Shown: piece after piece, positions 31,455 through 39,630 of the stretch
Layout of the letters: each line of letters begins with the position of its first letter
How positions within the stretch are numbered: the first letter of the stretch is position 1
Origin: ZC4RG29 sp032907565
GTDB taxonomy: Bacteria; Bacteroidota; Bacteroidia; Cytophagales; Cyclobacteriaceae
Length of the DNA: 64,000 nucleotides
Direction of reading: 5' to 3'
Assembly (NCBI GenBank): GCA_032907565.1
Contig: JAJJPK010000168.1
Location: 1-64,000, forward strand
The notes under the pieces: generated by a model
Databases searched by the model: none
Seen by the model: only the letters and a program-made list of their open reading frames with translations
Told to the model about the DNA's origin: nothing
Made by a program: the position numbers and the translations under genes

Positions 31455-32726
31455 TCAGGCATATAAGGGAAAGCGACGCGCCAACCGAAGCACCTTCTGT
31501 TTAACGCGCTTCAGGTGTTTCTCGTCCGTAGGTTTCTGCAGGGCCTCATCCATCAGGTCGACGATCTTCACAACATCTTTCTCTTTCATCCCCCGTGTTG
31601 TGACTGCCGGCGTTCCGATACGGATGCCCGACGTTATCATAGGCGATTGCGTGTCGAAAGGAACCATGTTCTTGTTCACTGTAATCTCCGCCCGAACCAA
31701 AGCTTCTTCGGCCTGTTTGCCCGTGAGGTTCTTCGATCGGAGGTCGATGAGCATGAGATGGTTGTCGGTCCCGCCGGAGATGACTTTATAACCGCGTTCA
31801 ACCAACGCCTTCGCCATCGCTTTTGCATTCCGTACAACCTGGACAACGTATTCCAGGTATTCGTCTGAAAGCGCCTCGTGAAACGCGACGGCTTTACCGG
31901 CGATCACATGCTCAAGCGGTCCACCCTGCGTTCCGGGAAATACACCGGAGTCGAGAACCGACGTCATCTTGCGCAATTCGCCCTTGGGAGTCTTCAGTCC
32001 CCACGGGTTTTCAAAATCTTTTCCCACCATGATCATTCCGCCGCGAGGCCCGCGCAGTGTCTTGTGTGTGGTGGTCGTCACGATATGGCAATGCTCCATC
32101 GGGTCAGCGAGAAGGCCCCTGGCGATAAGGCCGGCGGGATGTGCGATGTCTGCCATCAAAAGCGCTCCGGCGCGGTCGGCAGCTTCGCGGAGTTTCTTGT
32201 AGTCCCAGTCGCGGCTATAGGCCGATGCGCCACAAATAATGAGTTTGGGCTTCTCGCGTTCTGCGATTTCAATGACGCGGTCGAAGTCGATCGTTTCCGT
32301 TTCCCGCTCTACGCCATAAAAGACAGGTTGGTACAGCTTTCCTGAAAAGTTTACCGGAGAGCCATGCGTAAGGTGGCCGCCATGCGAGAGATCGAAACCC
32401 AGTATTTTGTCACCGGGCTTCAGACAGGCCAGCATAACTGCCGCGTTCGCTTGGGCGCCTGAGTGCGGCTGTACATTGGCCCATGCCGCACCGAACAATT
32501 CACATGCCCTGTCGATGGCGAGTTGTTCGATTTCATCCACCACCTGGCATCCACCGTAGTATCGTTTTCCGGGAAGTCCTTCCGCGTACTTGTTGGTAAG
32601 AACAGAACCCATGGCTTTCATCACCTGGGTAGAAGTGAAGTTCTCCGAGGCAATCAGTTCTATGCCGTCTTGTTGGCGTTTCTTTTCCCGTTCAATAAGA
32701 TCAAAAACAACTTTATCACGTTTCAT
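31455..32726 (-). CDS. glyA: Serine hydroxymethyltransferase
   Basis: 423 residues. N-terminal GIELIASENFTS, the glycine-rich YAEGLPGKRYYGG, and the PLP-lysine motif TTTTHKTLRGPRGG are intact. It converts serine and tetrahydrofolate to glycine and methylene-tetrahydrofolate, the main one-carbon source. First gene of glyA-tatC-rpiB. The PLP biosynthesis gene pdxJ lies just upstream on the same strand, but a -7 element between them suggests glyA has its own promoter. Confidence 0.97.
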   Translation of the reverse strand: MKRDKVVFDLIEREKKRQQDGIELIASENFTSTQVMKAMGSVLTNKYAEGLPGKRYYGGCQVVDEIEQLAIDRACELFGAAWANVQPHSGAQANAAVMLACLKPGDKILGFDLSHGGHLTHGSPVNFSGKLYQPVFYGVERETETIDFDRVIEIAEREKPKLIICGASAYSRDWDYKKLREAADRAGALLMADIAHPAGLIARGLLADPMEHCHIVTTTTHKTLRGPRGGMIMVGKDFENPWGLKTPKGELRKMTSVLDSGVFPGTQGGPLEHVIAGKAVAFHEALSDEYLEYVVQVVRNAKAMAKALVERGYKVISGGTDNHLMLIDLRSKNLTGKQAEEALVRAEITVNKNMVPFDTQSPMITSGIRIGTPAVTTRGMKEKDVVKIVDLMDEALQKPTDEKHLKRVKQKVLRLARRFPLYA

Positions 32727-32782
32727 TGAGAAGTATAATTAGCGGATGCAGGGTTGATTTCTGGAGGTGGTTTAACCGGCCG

Positions 32783-32790
32783 CAAAAATA
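32783..32790 (-). promoter_or_regulatory. -7 element TATTTTTG of glyA
   Basis: Minus-strand TATTTTTG in the 120-base gap between pdxJ and glyA, about 57 bases before the glyA ATG. A TTG 14 bases upstream is a slightly close -33 candidate. The leader would be long enough for regulation, but I see no riboswitch fold. Confidence 0.4.
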
Positions 32791-32846
32791 AGGTATGGCC
32801 AAGACAATAGCTAAGAGTTTATCGCGGTAATTACCCCCGCAAAAAA

Positions 32847-33572
32847 CTACGATTGCGCCGTCTTGAGGGCCCTGAGATAAAGCTGGATCGTGTTTTCGAG
32901 CCCCAGATAAAGCGCGTCGCATACCAGGGCGTGTCCGATGGAGACTTCATCCAATCGGGGGAGACTGCTGGCAAGAAAGCCGAGGTTTTCAAGGTTGAGG
33001 TCGTGCCCGGCGTTGATACCGAGGCCTACCTCCTGCGCGATGCGCGCGCTTTCGATATAAGGTTTGACCGCTACCTCTTTATTGACGGTAAACTCGCGGG
33101 CATACGGTTCCGTGTAAAGTTCAATACGGTCAGCGCCCGCCCGCGCGGCTCCTTCGACCATTCGCGGAACCGGGTCAACGAAAACTGAAACGCGAACACC
33201 CAGTGCGTGGATTTCCGCGATGACATCCTGCAGGAACGAAGCGTGCTTCAGCGTATCCCAGCCGCTGTTAGAGGTGATGGCATCCGGGGCATCCGGTACC
33301 AGTGTTGCCTGGGCAGGATGCACTTCGCGAATAATGCGCAGGTAGCGTTCGTCGGGGTAGCCCTCGATGTTGAACTCCGTGGTGACCACGTCCTTAAGAG
33401 CGATGGCATCGGTATAGCGGATGTGGCGCTCGTCGGGTCTGGGGTGTATGGTGATGCCCTCGGCGCCAAATTTTTCGCAGTCGGTAGCCACCTTCAGAAC
33501 GTCGGGATTATTCCCGCCGCGCGAGTTCCGGAGTGTGGCAAATTTGTTAATATTGACGCTAAGTCGTGTCAA
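32847..33572 (-). CDS. pdxJ: Pyridoxine 5'-phosphate synthase
   Basis: 241 residues, a TIM barrel. Opening TRLSVNINKFATLRNSRGG, then ITIHPRPDERHI, EFNIEGYP, SVFVDPVP, ELYTEPYA and GINAGHDLNLENL are family signatures. It condenses 1-deoxyxylulose 5-phosphate with 3-amino-2-oxopropyl phosphate to make pyridoxine phosphate. The start is TTG at 33572, supported by the conserved N-terminus and by a -7 element 22 bases upstream. Divergent from yqeY. Confidence 0.96.
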   Translation of the reverse strand: MTRLSVNINKFATLRNSRGGNNPDVLKVATDCEKFGAEGITIHPRPDERHIRYTDAIALKDVVTTEFNIEGYPDERYLRIIREVHPAQATLVPDAPDAITSNSGWDTLKHASFLQDVIAEIHALGVRVSVFVDPVPRMVEGAARAGADRIELYTEPYAREFTVNKEVAVKPYIESARIAQEVGLGINAGHDLNLENLGFLASSLPRLDEVSIGHALVCDALYLGLENTIQLYLRALKTAQS

Positions 33573-33594
33573 ACCGGGGAAATTATCCTGGGTT

Positions 33595-33602
33595 CAAAGG
33601 TA
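33595..33602 (-). promoter_or_regulatory. -7 element TACCTTTG of pdxJ
   Basis: Minus-strand TACCTTTG, 22 bases before the TTG start of pdxJ, in the 46-base divergent gap with yqeY. Supports the TTG start. Confidence 0.4.
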
Positions 33603-33618
33603 CAACAGAAAAATTGAT

Positions 33619-34071
33619 ATGAGCTTAAAGGAACGGATTGATGCCGACATCAAAAAGGCCATGCTGGCGAAAAATAAGGGCGAATTGGATGCCCTCCGCA
33701 GCATCAAATCCCTGATCCTGCTGGCTGAAACCGAAAAGGGGAGCAAGGGGGAGCTCACGGCCGACGCCGAAGCAAAGCTGCTGATGAAAGCAGCGAAGCA
33801 ACGCCGGGAGTCGGCTGATATTTTTCTGGCCCAGTCGCGGCAGGATCTTGCAGACCGTGAACTGTTCCAACTAGAGATCATAAATCGTTACCTCCCTCAG
33901 CAACTGTCAGAAGCTGAGTTGCGAAAAGAGCTGGAGCGCATTATCGGCGAGGTCGGCGCGTCCGGACCCCAGGACATGGGTAAGGTGATGGGTGCAGCCA
34001 CAAAACAATTGGCCGGGCGGGCTGACGGTAAGGCTATTTCCGCTGTGGTGAAGGAACTGCTCTCCTCTTGA
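33619..34071 (+). CDS. GatB/YqeY domain-containing protein
   Basis: 150 residues from the ATG at 33619. The open frame extends to 33421 inside the antisense pdxJ gene, but that part is not conserved in character. The helical YqeY fold shows MSLKERIDADIKKAMLAKNK, LDALRSIKS, INRYLPQQLSEAEL and MGKVMGAATKQLAGRADGK, typical of the family. It resembles the tRNA-binding tail domain of GatB and may bind tRNA or an amidotransferase; the exact role is unknown. The stop overlaps the TTG start of the cvpA-like gene (TTGA), indicating coupling. Confidence 0.92.
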   Translation: MSLKERIDADIKKAMLAKNKGELDALRSIKSLILLAETEKGSKGELTADAEAKLLMKAAKQRRESADIFLAQSRQDLADRELFQLEIINRYLPQQLSEAELRKELERIIGEVGASGPQDMGKVMGAATKQLAGRADGKAISAVVKELLSS

Positions 34072-34562
34072 GCTGGCCGGATATCATACTCGGGATCATC
34101 ATACTGTCAGGAGCCATCAGCGGCTACCGCGAAGGGTTCCTGATGACCGCCATTTCCCTGGTGGCAATTATACTGGGAATTCTGGGGGGCTTCATGTTGC
34201 TTGGAAAAGCAATGCTAATGCTGGATTCGAATTTCCAGATCGACCAAAGCGTTCTTCCCTATGTGGCTTTTGCTGTCGTATTCGTGCTTATCGTCGTGCT
34301 CGTCTCCTGGATCGGCGGGTTGCTGCGGGATACCGTGCGGCACACGTTTCTGGGGGGCGTTGACCAGGCAGTTGGGGCAATTATCGGAATGGTGAAAACG
34401 GCGTTCATGCTCAGCGTTACCTTCTGGATTCTCAATGCCCTTAAGGTTGACATTGCCGATTGGTTCGCCTCATCGCGGCTGTACGCGATAATTGAGGATT
34501 TTGCCCCACTGGTGGCGGGCTGGATCGGCAAGCTTATTCCTGCCTTCCGGAGTGTCTTTTGA
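34068..34562 (+). CDS. CvpA family membrane protein
   Basis: 164 residues with four transmembrane helices (about 5-22, 28-48, 62-85, 98-125). The opening MSWPDIILGIIILSGAISGYREGF is the CvpA family signature. CvpA is linked to colicin V production and to envelope stress tolerance in E. coli; its biochemical role is unclear. Starts with TTG, overlapping the yqeY stop by four bases. Confidence 0.88.
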   Translation: MSWPDIILGIIILSGAISGYREGFLMTAISLVAIILGILGGFMLLGKAMLMLDSNFQIDQSVLPYVAFAVVFVLIVVLVSWIGGLLRDTVRHTFLGGVDQAVGAIIGMVKTAFMLSVTFWILNALKVDIADWFASSRLYAIIEDFAPLVAGWIGKLIPAFRSVF

Positions 34563-34633
34563 GACAGCGGAGCGCATTTTTTGGATGGTATTTGGTATTT
34601 TTTGTTTTTTTAACGGGATAACTCCGGAGAAAG

Positions 34634-35419
34634 ATGGGCTTGGTAGTCAAGGAATCGGATCGTTTTAAGTTTGTCGATGAAGGCAGCGGTCCCGTGCTGT
34701 TGCTGCTGCACGGGTTGTTTGGAGCGCTTAGTAACTGGGAGGGAGTAGTCGAGCGGTTTTCCTCGAAATTCCGTGTGGTGATCCCCATGCTGCCCATTTA
34801 TGAAATGCCCATCAAAGACGCCGGTCTGGACGGTCTTACCACATTCCTGGAGGATTTTGTGTCGTTCATGGATTTACGTGATATCGTTCTCATGGGAAAC
34901 AGCCTGGGCGGCCACATCGCCCTCATGTATACCCTACGAAACGGCGACAAGGTCAAACGCCTGATATTGACAGGCAGTTCGGGGCTGTTTGAAGATTCCA
35001 TGGGCGGATCCTATCCGAAACGCGGGAACTACGAATATGTGAAAGAGCGCGTTGCATATACATTTTATAATCCAGATGTCGCGACAAAAGAACTCGTTGA
35101 CGAGGTTTTTGAAACCACCCGGAACATTCCCAAATGCATGCGCATTGTGGCGATTGCGAAATCCGCGCAGCGAAACAATCTCGCGAATGAAATCAAGGAC
35201 ATAACCGTGCCGACGCTGTTGGTTTGGGGACTCAACGACACCATCACGCCGCCCATGGTGGCCCATGAATTTGGGCGACTTATTCCCAATTCGGAGCTAA
35301 GGTTCATCGACCAGTGTTGCCATGCCCCCATGATGGAGCACCCGGACCGATTTAACGAAATTGTGGAAGGATTTTTGTTAGATTTAAGCGACAACTCATC
35401 CCACCACCATGATCGCTGA
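34634..35419 (+). CDS. Alpha/beta hydrolase
   Basis: 261 residues. The alpha/beta-hydrolase fold shows the oxyanion segment LLLLHGLFGALSNW, the nucleophile elbow GNSLGGH with Ser about 100, an Asp acid in LLVWGLNDTITPP and a His near the C-terminus (CHAPMMEHPDRF). Substrate cannot be inferred. It opens the run hydrolase - CBS protein - nadK that precedes the porG-like/uppS/bamA cluster, an order I recall from other Bacteroidota. Its end overlaps the CBS gene by 11 bases. Confidence 0.88.
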   Translation: MGLVVKESDRFKFVDEGSGPVLLLLHGLFGALSNWEGVVERFSSKFRVVIPMLPIYEMPIKDAGLDGLTTFLEDFVSFMDLRDIVLMGNSLGGHIALMYTLRNGDKVKRLILTGSSGLFEDSMGGSYPKRGNYEYVKERVAYTFYNPDVATKELVDEVFETTRNIPKCMRIVAIAKSAQRNNLANEIKDITVPTLLVWGLNDTITPPMVAHEFGRLIPNSELRFIDQCCHAPMMEHPDRFNEIVEGFLLDLSDNSSHHHDR

Positions 35420-36074
35420 AGACCTCATAAACCATATGATCCCTCCTCTCAAAGGAACGGATGACGCACACAAGGCGATCGTCTGGATGGAGGAATTCCG
35501 GGTGAATCATTTGCCAGTGGTGGAAGACAACAAGCTTTTGGGATTTATTTCAGAAGAGATCATCCTCGAAGCGAACGACATTGAAAAGCCTGTTAAATCG
35601 TTCGACCTCATCGGACAACGTTGTCACGTGGGCCTGGATGCCCACTTCTATGATATTTTGAAAGTGGCAGCCGAGAACAAGCTTCAACTTGTTGCTGTGC
35701 TCAACGAAGATCAAACGTACTGCGGTGTAATCACTGTGCAGGATACGCTGACTTCCTTCGCCCAAACAGCAGCCGTGCAACTTCCCGGAGGAATCCTAGT
35801 GATCTCCCTTCCACTTGTTGACTACTCGCTTGCTGAGATCAGCAGGCTCATTGAAGAGAATCACGCGAAGGTGCTTAGCAGTATTGTGAAAGAAGATCCG
35901 CTCGACCCAGGTAAGATCCGCCTAACCCTGAAGATCAACGAACTTGATTTGTCGCGAATAGTCGCCACCCTGGAGCGATTTGGATACAAGGTCATTGGAC
36001 GCTACCAGGAAACCAAACCCATCGCCAGCGAAAAAGAGCGCATTGACATGCTGCTGCGCTACCTCGATATTTAG
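35409..36074 (+). CDS. CBS-pair protein with C-terminal ACT-like domain
   Basis: 221 residues. Two CBS motifs (about 5-60 and 75-130; WMEEFRVNHLPVVEDNKLLGFI and LQLVAVLNEDQTYCGVITVQD) are followed by a domain with an ACT-like beta-alpha-beta-beta-alpha-beta pattern (about 143-210; GGILVISLPLVDYSLAEISR). CBS pairs bind adenosyl ligands (AMP, ATP, NAD) and ACT domains bind small metabolites, so this looks like a ligand sensor. It overlaps the hydrolase gene by 11 bases and precedes nadK by 47, so it could sense adenine nucleotides for NAD kinase; that is inference. Confidence 0.85.
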   Translation: MIAEDLINHMIPPLKGTDDAHKAIVWMEEFRVNHLPVVEDNKLLGFISEEIILEANDIEKPVKSFDLIGQRCHVGLDAHFYDILKVAAENKLQLVAVLNEDQTYCGVITVQDTLTSFAQTAAVQLPGGILVISLPLVDYSLAEISRLIEENHAKVLSSIVKEDPLDPGKIRLTLKINELDLSRIVATLERFGYKVIGRYQETKPIASEKERIDMLLRYLDI

Positions 36075-36121
36075 TATCTTGGCGCGATTTACCTCCACTT
36101 ACGATCTAACACTCCCAACTC

Positions 36122-36997
36122 ATGAGGATTGGTGTACATGGTAAGGACTTTACACGCCAATCAGCGCCCTTTATTGAACAGATTCTGGAACGCCTAACCA
36201 GGGAGAAGGTTGATATCGTTGTCTCCTCCCGCTTTCAGAAAAATCTGCGACTTGCTCAGTTCAGAAAATTCAAATTCCAAACCTATGAGCCTGGCGACAG
36301 CCTTCGCAAAATGGACTTGTTCTTCAGCCTCGGCGGTGACGGCACGCTGCTGGAGTCGGTCACGCACGTAGGCAAGACTGGAATACCCATATTCGGGATT
36401 AACACGGGTCGCCTGGGGTTCCTCGCAACGGTGGGTCGCGAAGAGATCGACGAGGCGATGGACCTGATCTTCAAAAAGGAGTATGACATTGACGAGCGTG
36501 TGCTGCTCAGCCTGCATTCCGACCGTGACCTCTTTGGTGGCTCCGCGTATGCGTTAAACGATTTCACACTGGTGAGAAAAGACAGTTCGTCAATGATTAC
36601 GGTGCACACGTTCATCGATGGCGAGTTCCTGAATTCTTATTGGGCCGACGGCATCATCGTCGCCACGCCGACCGGCTCCACCGGCTATTCGCTGAGCTGC
36701 GGCGGGCCGCTCGTATTTCCGGGTACAGAATGCTTCATTGTTACCCCTGTTAGCCCCCACAATCTGACCGTTCGGCCTATCGTGGTGCCCGATGCATCCG
36801 AGATCACCTTCCGGGTGGAAGGCAGGAGCAAGAAATTCATTGTTTCGCTGGATTCCCGAATGGAGACAGTCGACGAAACCGTCAAATTGATGGTCAAAAA
36901 GGCAAATATTCGGATCAATTTGGTCCAACTACGCGGGCAACATTACTTCAAGACCCTCCGCCAAAAGTTGAACTGGGGACTGGAGGCGAGGAATTGA
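36122..36997 (+). CDS. nadK: NAD kinase
   Basis: 291 residues. Motifs FSLGGDGTLLESV (GGDG), INTGRLGFLA, ATPTGSTGYSLSCGGP and VPDASEITFRVEGRSK define the family. It phosphorylates NAD to NADP, feeding biosynthetic reduction. Starts at ATG 36122, matching MRIGVHGKDFTRQSAPF. It leads into the porG-like/uppS/bamA cluster after a short gap carrying a -7 element. Confidence 0.96.
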   Translation: MRIGVHGKDFTRQSAPFIEQILERLTREKVDIVVSSRFQKNLRLAQFRKFKFQTYEPGDSLRKMDLFFSLGGDGTLLESVTHVGKTGIPIFGINTGRLGFLATVGREEIDEAMDLIFKKEYDIDERVLLSLHSDRDLFGGSAYALNDFTLVRKDSSSMITVHTFIDGEFLNSYWADGIIVATPTGSTGYSLSCGGPLVFPGTECFIVTPVSPHNLTVRPIVVPDASEITFRVEGRSKKFIVSLDSRMETVDETVKLMVKKANIRINLVQLRGQHYFKTLRQKLNWGLEARN

Positions 36998-37006
36998 AAA
37001 GTTTGC

Positions 37007-37014
37007 TATTTTTG
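37007..37014 (+). promoter_or_regulatory. -7 element TATTTTTG upstream of the first PorG-like gene
   Basis: TATTTTTG lies 37 bases before the ATG at 37052. No good -33 TTTG at 17-23 bases. Confidence 0.35.
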
Positions 37015-37051
37015 TAGTTTACGGTTCATTGCGTACCCATTTTTTTTCGCT

Positions 37052-38110
37052 ATGAGAATATTCGTTCAGGTGGCCGCCGTGCTCTTCCTCTCCAGCCTCT
37101 TTTTTGAAGCCACCGCCCAAATGAGTCGCCGCGACATCAAGCGCAATAACATTCGGATGATGAAGTTTCGCGGTAAGAAGCAGGGATTTCCCGAGGCTAA
37201 TCGCTACAACTCGATTGACATCACACTCAATGCGCTGAACTATTACGGTGATCTCTCTCCCAAACCAAGCAAGCTCAGTACAGACTTCGGTTTCACCAAG
37301 CCTGCCGTAGGTATCGCCTATACGCAACGACTGGGGCCCAGGTTCTCGCTGCGAAGTTCCTTCATGTATGGGTCGCTGCAGGGATCGGACGCCGAGTCGG
37401 CGAACCGAAACGATACAGAGAACGGTGTGTTCCGTTACCAGCGCAACCTCTCGTTTAGAAACCGGATCAAGGAGCTCTCGGTAGTCGGCGTCTTTGACCT
37501 GTATGAAAATCACAACACGTACATCAGCCGGGTGCGATGGACGCCTTATGGTTATATCGGAGCATCGGTATTTCATCATAATCCGCAGGCCAAGGTGCCG
37601 GAAAGGAGCCTGAGCGGTGTCCCTTTTGAAAATGCAGGGGAATGGGTAGACCTGGTCGATTTGGGTACGGAAGGACAACACGCTACGCTTCAGGAAGGCG
37701 ATGTGAATTACGGCATCAAACCCTACAATAATTTTCAGATCTCAATACCTTTTGGCGTTGGCGTTCGTTTTCGACTAAACGAAATCATGGACCTTTCAGC
37801 TGAGTTTGGCCTGCGATATACGTTTACCGACTATCTTGACGACGTGAGCGGCAACTATGTCGACCTGGGTGTGTTTGGCGGGGATGAGCTGGCCAGGTCG
37901 CTTTCGTATCGCGGGTACGAGTTGGGATCCACCAATACGCTTACCTATGTTGGGCGTGACGGAAGATCGTACACAGTAATTCGGGGGTACGGCCAGGAGT
38001 CGCGCGACAACATGCGGGGCAACAGCAACGACAATGATCTCTTCACCGTCACCACGGTCCGGCTCAGCTATATCGTCGGCAAGACCTTTAATCGCGCTAA
38101 ATTCCGATAA
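37052..38110 (+). CDS. PorG-like / DUF6089 outer-membrane beta-barrel protein, long copy
   Basis: 352 residues with signal peptide (ends near FEATAQ). An RRDIKRNNIR basic segment is followed by barrel strands such as YNSIDITLNALNYYGDLSPK, VGIAYTQRLGPRFSLRSSF and FGVGVRFRLNEIMDLSAEFGL with YTFTDYLDDVSG. DUF6089 proteins next to uppS and bamA correspond to PorG of Porphyromonas, an outer-membrane T9SS component. This copy is about 120 residues longer than PorG, with inserts in loop regions. Its TAA overlaps the ATG of the next PorG-like gene by one base, so the two are coupled. Exact role inferred. Confidence 0.8.
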   Translation: MRIFVQVAAVLFLSSLFFEATAQMSRRDIKRNNIRMMKFRGKKQGFPEANRYNSIDITLNALNYYGDLSPKPSKLSTDFGFTKPAVGIAYTQRLGPRFSLRSSFMYGSLQGSDAESANRNDTENGVFRYQRNLSFRNRIKELSVVGVFDLYENHNTYISRVRWTPYGYIGASVFHHNPQAKVPERSLSGVPFENAGEWVDLVDLGTEGQHATLQEGDVNYGIKPYNNFQISIPFGVGVRFRLNEIMDLSAEFGLRYTFTDYLDDVSGNYVDLGVFGGDELARSLSYRGYELGSTNTLTYVGRDGRSYTVIRGYGQESRDNMRGNSNDNDLFTVTTVRLSYIVGKTFNRAKFR

Positions 38111-38790
38111 TGCGGTTCAACCTGTTCCTGGCCCTTGGCCTTTCAGTATGTCTGGTGAATGTATCGTGGGCCCAGCGCTCGGAGATCGGCTTTGGCCTGG
38201 GCACGTTCAACTATACGGGTGATCTCGTTCGCACGTATGACTTTTCATTTTCCCGGCCGGCAGCTACGGTCTTCTACCGGTCAAACCTATCCAAGGTCGT
38301 GAGTTTTCGAGCCGGCATGACTGGAGGTTTTCTCGGAGCGAGCGACCGCAAACCGATCGATGCGTTTGCAGAGCGGCGCGATGCCTCGTTCGATGTTTTT
38401 CTCCTGGAGGTTTCAACCGTGATGGAGTACCATTTCCTGAACTGGCGTGACGAGAAGTTCCTCCACCGGTTTTCGCCCTACATGTTTGGCGGATTGGCCT
38501 TATTCGGTATCTCCGGCAATGAGGATAAACCTGCGGAATACAGCAATGTGCAGGCTGCCGTTCCCCTGGGCGTCGGCGTAAAGTATATCCTAAATCCGAA
38601 ATGGTACCTGGCCCTGGAATTTGGTCTGCGGAAGACGTTTTACGACTATCTGGACAACCTTTCAGACGAAGATACCGGGGTCAAGAACTATCAATACGCG
38701 AATCCTTTCGACAAAGACAACTATTTTTTCCTGGGGATAACGCTTACCAGGACGTTCTATGACATCCCCTGCCCCTCCAGTCCGTATTGA
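38110..38790 (+). CDS. PorG-like / DUF6089 outer-membrane beta-barrel protein, short copy
   Basis: 226 residues, the usual PorG/DUF6089 length, with a signal peptide (ends near NVSWAQ). Barrel motifs IGFGLGTFNYTGDL, MTGGFLGASD, PLGVGVKYILNPKWYLALEFG and KTFYDYLDNLSD resemble the long copy at equivalent positions (TGDL versus YGDLSP; TFTDYLDDVSG versus TFYDYLDNLSD), so the two are tandem paralogues. It is the copy immediately upstream of uppS, the position of porG in Porphyromonas. Probably the orthologue; assignment by synteny and family. Confidence 0.8.
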   Translation: MRFNLFLALGLSVCLVNVSWAQRSEIGFGLGTFNYTGDLVRTYDFSFSRPAATVFYRSNLSKVVSFRAGMTGGFLGASDRKPIDAFAERRDASFDVFLLEVSTVMEYHFLNWRDEKFLHRFSPYMFGGLALFGISGNEDKPAEYSNVQAAVPLGVGVKYILNPKWYLALEFGLRKTFYDYLDNLSDEDTGVKNYQYANPFDKDNYFFLGITLTRTFYDIPCPSSPY

Positions 38791-38860
38791 CCGCGCTCTT
38801 CGGGCCGGGCCGGTACTTGAGTTATCCGGAGAATACCTGAATGGTTTCCCGGAAATACGC

Positions 38861-38868
38861 TAATTTTG
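38861..38868 (+). promoter_or_regulatory. -7 element TAATTTTG of uppS
   Basis: TAATTTTG ends eight bases before the ATG at 38877. It lies inside the longer open frame that begins at 38841 and so supports the 38877 start. No -33 TTTG at the expected distance. Confidence 0.45.
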
Positions 38869-38876
38869 CACCCTCT

Positions 38877-39629
38877 ATGGCGTCCTATAAGGAACTGATC
38901 GACCAAAACAGGCTGCCTCGTCACATCGCCGTAATCATGGACGGGAACGGCAGATGGGCGAAGCGGAAGGGCGCCATGCGGATCTTTGGCCACAAAAACG
39001 CGGTGCAGGCCGTCAGAGAAGTAACGGAGGCCTGTGGCGAACTGGGCGTGAAATACCTTACGCTGTATGCCTTTTCCACGGAGAACTGGAGTCGTCCCAA
39101 GGAGGAGGTGGAGGGCCTTATGGAGCTCCTGGTAAGCACGCTGAAGCAGGAAATTGACCGCCTCATGGAGAACCAGGTTCGGCTCATCACCGTCGGGGAG
39201 CTGTCGGACCTACCGCCGGAGTGCCAGGCTAACCTCCAATGGGCCATAGAACAAACCCGCAACAATACGGGCCTGACGCTCAATATCGCCCTCAGCTACA
39301 GTGGCCGTTGGGAGATCATCCAGGCCGTGAAATCGCTGGTAAAGGACGTTCAGAGCGGCAAGATTGACGAAAAGGACATTTCGGACCGTGTGTTCGAAAA
39401 CTATTTGCAGGCGCCCGGCATCCCAGATCCGGAGCTCCTCATCCGTACAAGTGGTGAAATGCGTGTCAGCAATTTTTTGCTGTGGCAGATCGCCTATACG
39501 GAACTGTACATCACGCCGACGTTATGGCCCGATTTCAGAAAGGAACACCTGTACGAGGCAGTGTGGTCGTATCAGCAACGCGAGAGGAGATTCGGTAAGA
39601 CAAGTGAACAATTGAATCCGGTAAGCTAG
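38877..39629 (+). CDS. uppS: Isoprenyl transferase (undecaprenyl diphosphate synthase)
   Basis: 250 residues from ATG 38877 (MASYKELIDQNRLPRHIAVI). The frame is open to 38841 but those residues are not family-like. Catalytic MDGNGRWAKRKG with the conserved Asp and Asn, then YAFSTENWSRP, LNIALSYSGRWEI and IRTSGEMRVSNFLLWQIAY are intact. It makes the C55 lipid carrier for peptidoglycan and O-antigen. Cytoplasmic face. Directly followed by bamA. Confidence 0.97.
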   Translation: MASYKELIDQNRLPRHIAVIMDGNGRWAKRKGAMRIFGHKNAVQAVREVTEACGELGVKYLTLYAFSTENWSRPKEEVEGLMELLVSTLKQEIDRLMENQVRLITVGELSDLPPECQANLQWAIEQTRNNTGLTLNIALSYSGRWEIIQAVKSLVKDVQSGKIDEKDISDRVFENYLQAPGIPDPELLIRTSGEMRVSNFLLWQIAYTELYITPTLWPDFRKEHLYEAVWSYQQRERRFGKTSEQLNPVS

Positions 39630-39630
39630 A

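Noticed and set aside
36062..36121. Possible promoter before nadK (TATCTTGG)
   Set aside because: Does not match TAnnTTTG and has no -33; nadK is more simply read with the upstream CBS gene.
38841..38876. Longer start for uppS
   Set aside because: Contains the -7 promoter element and no family residues.
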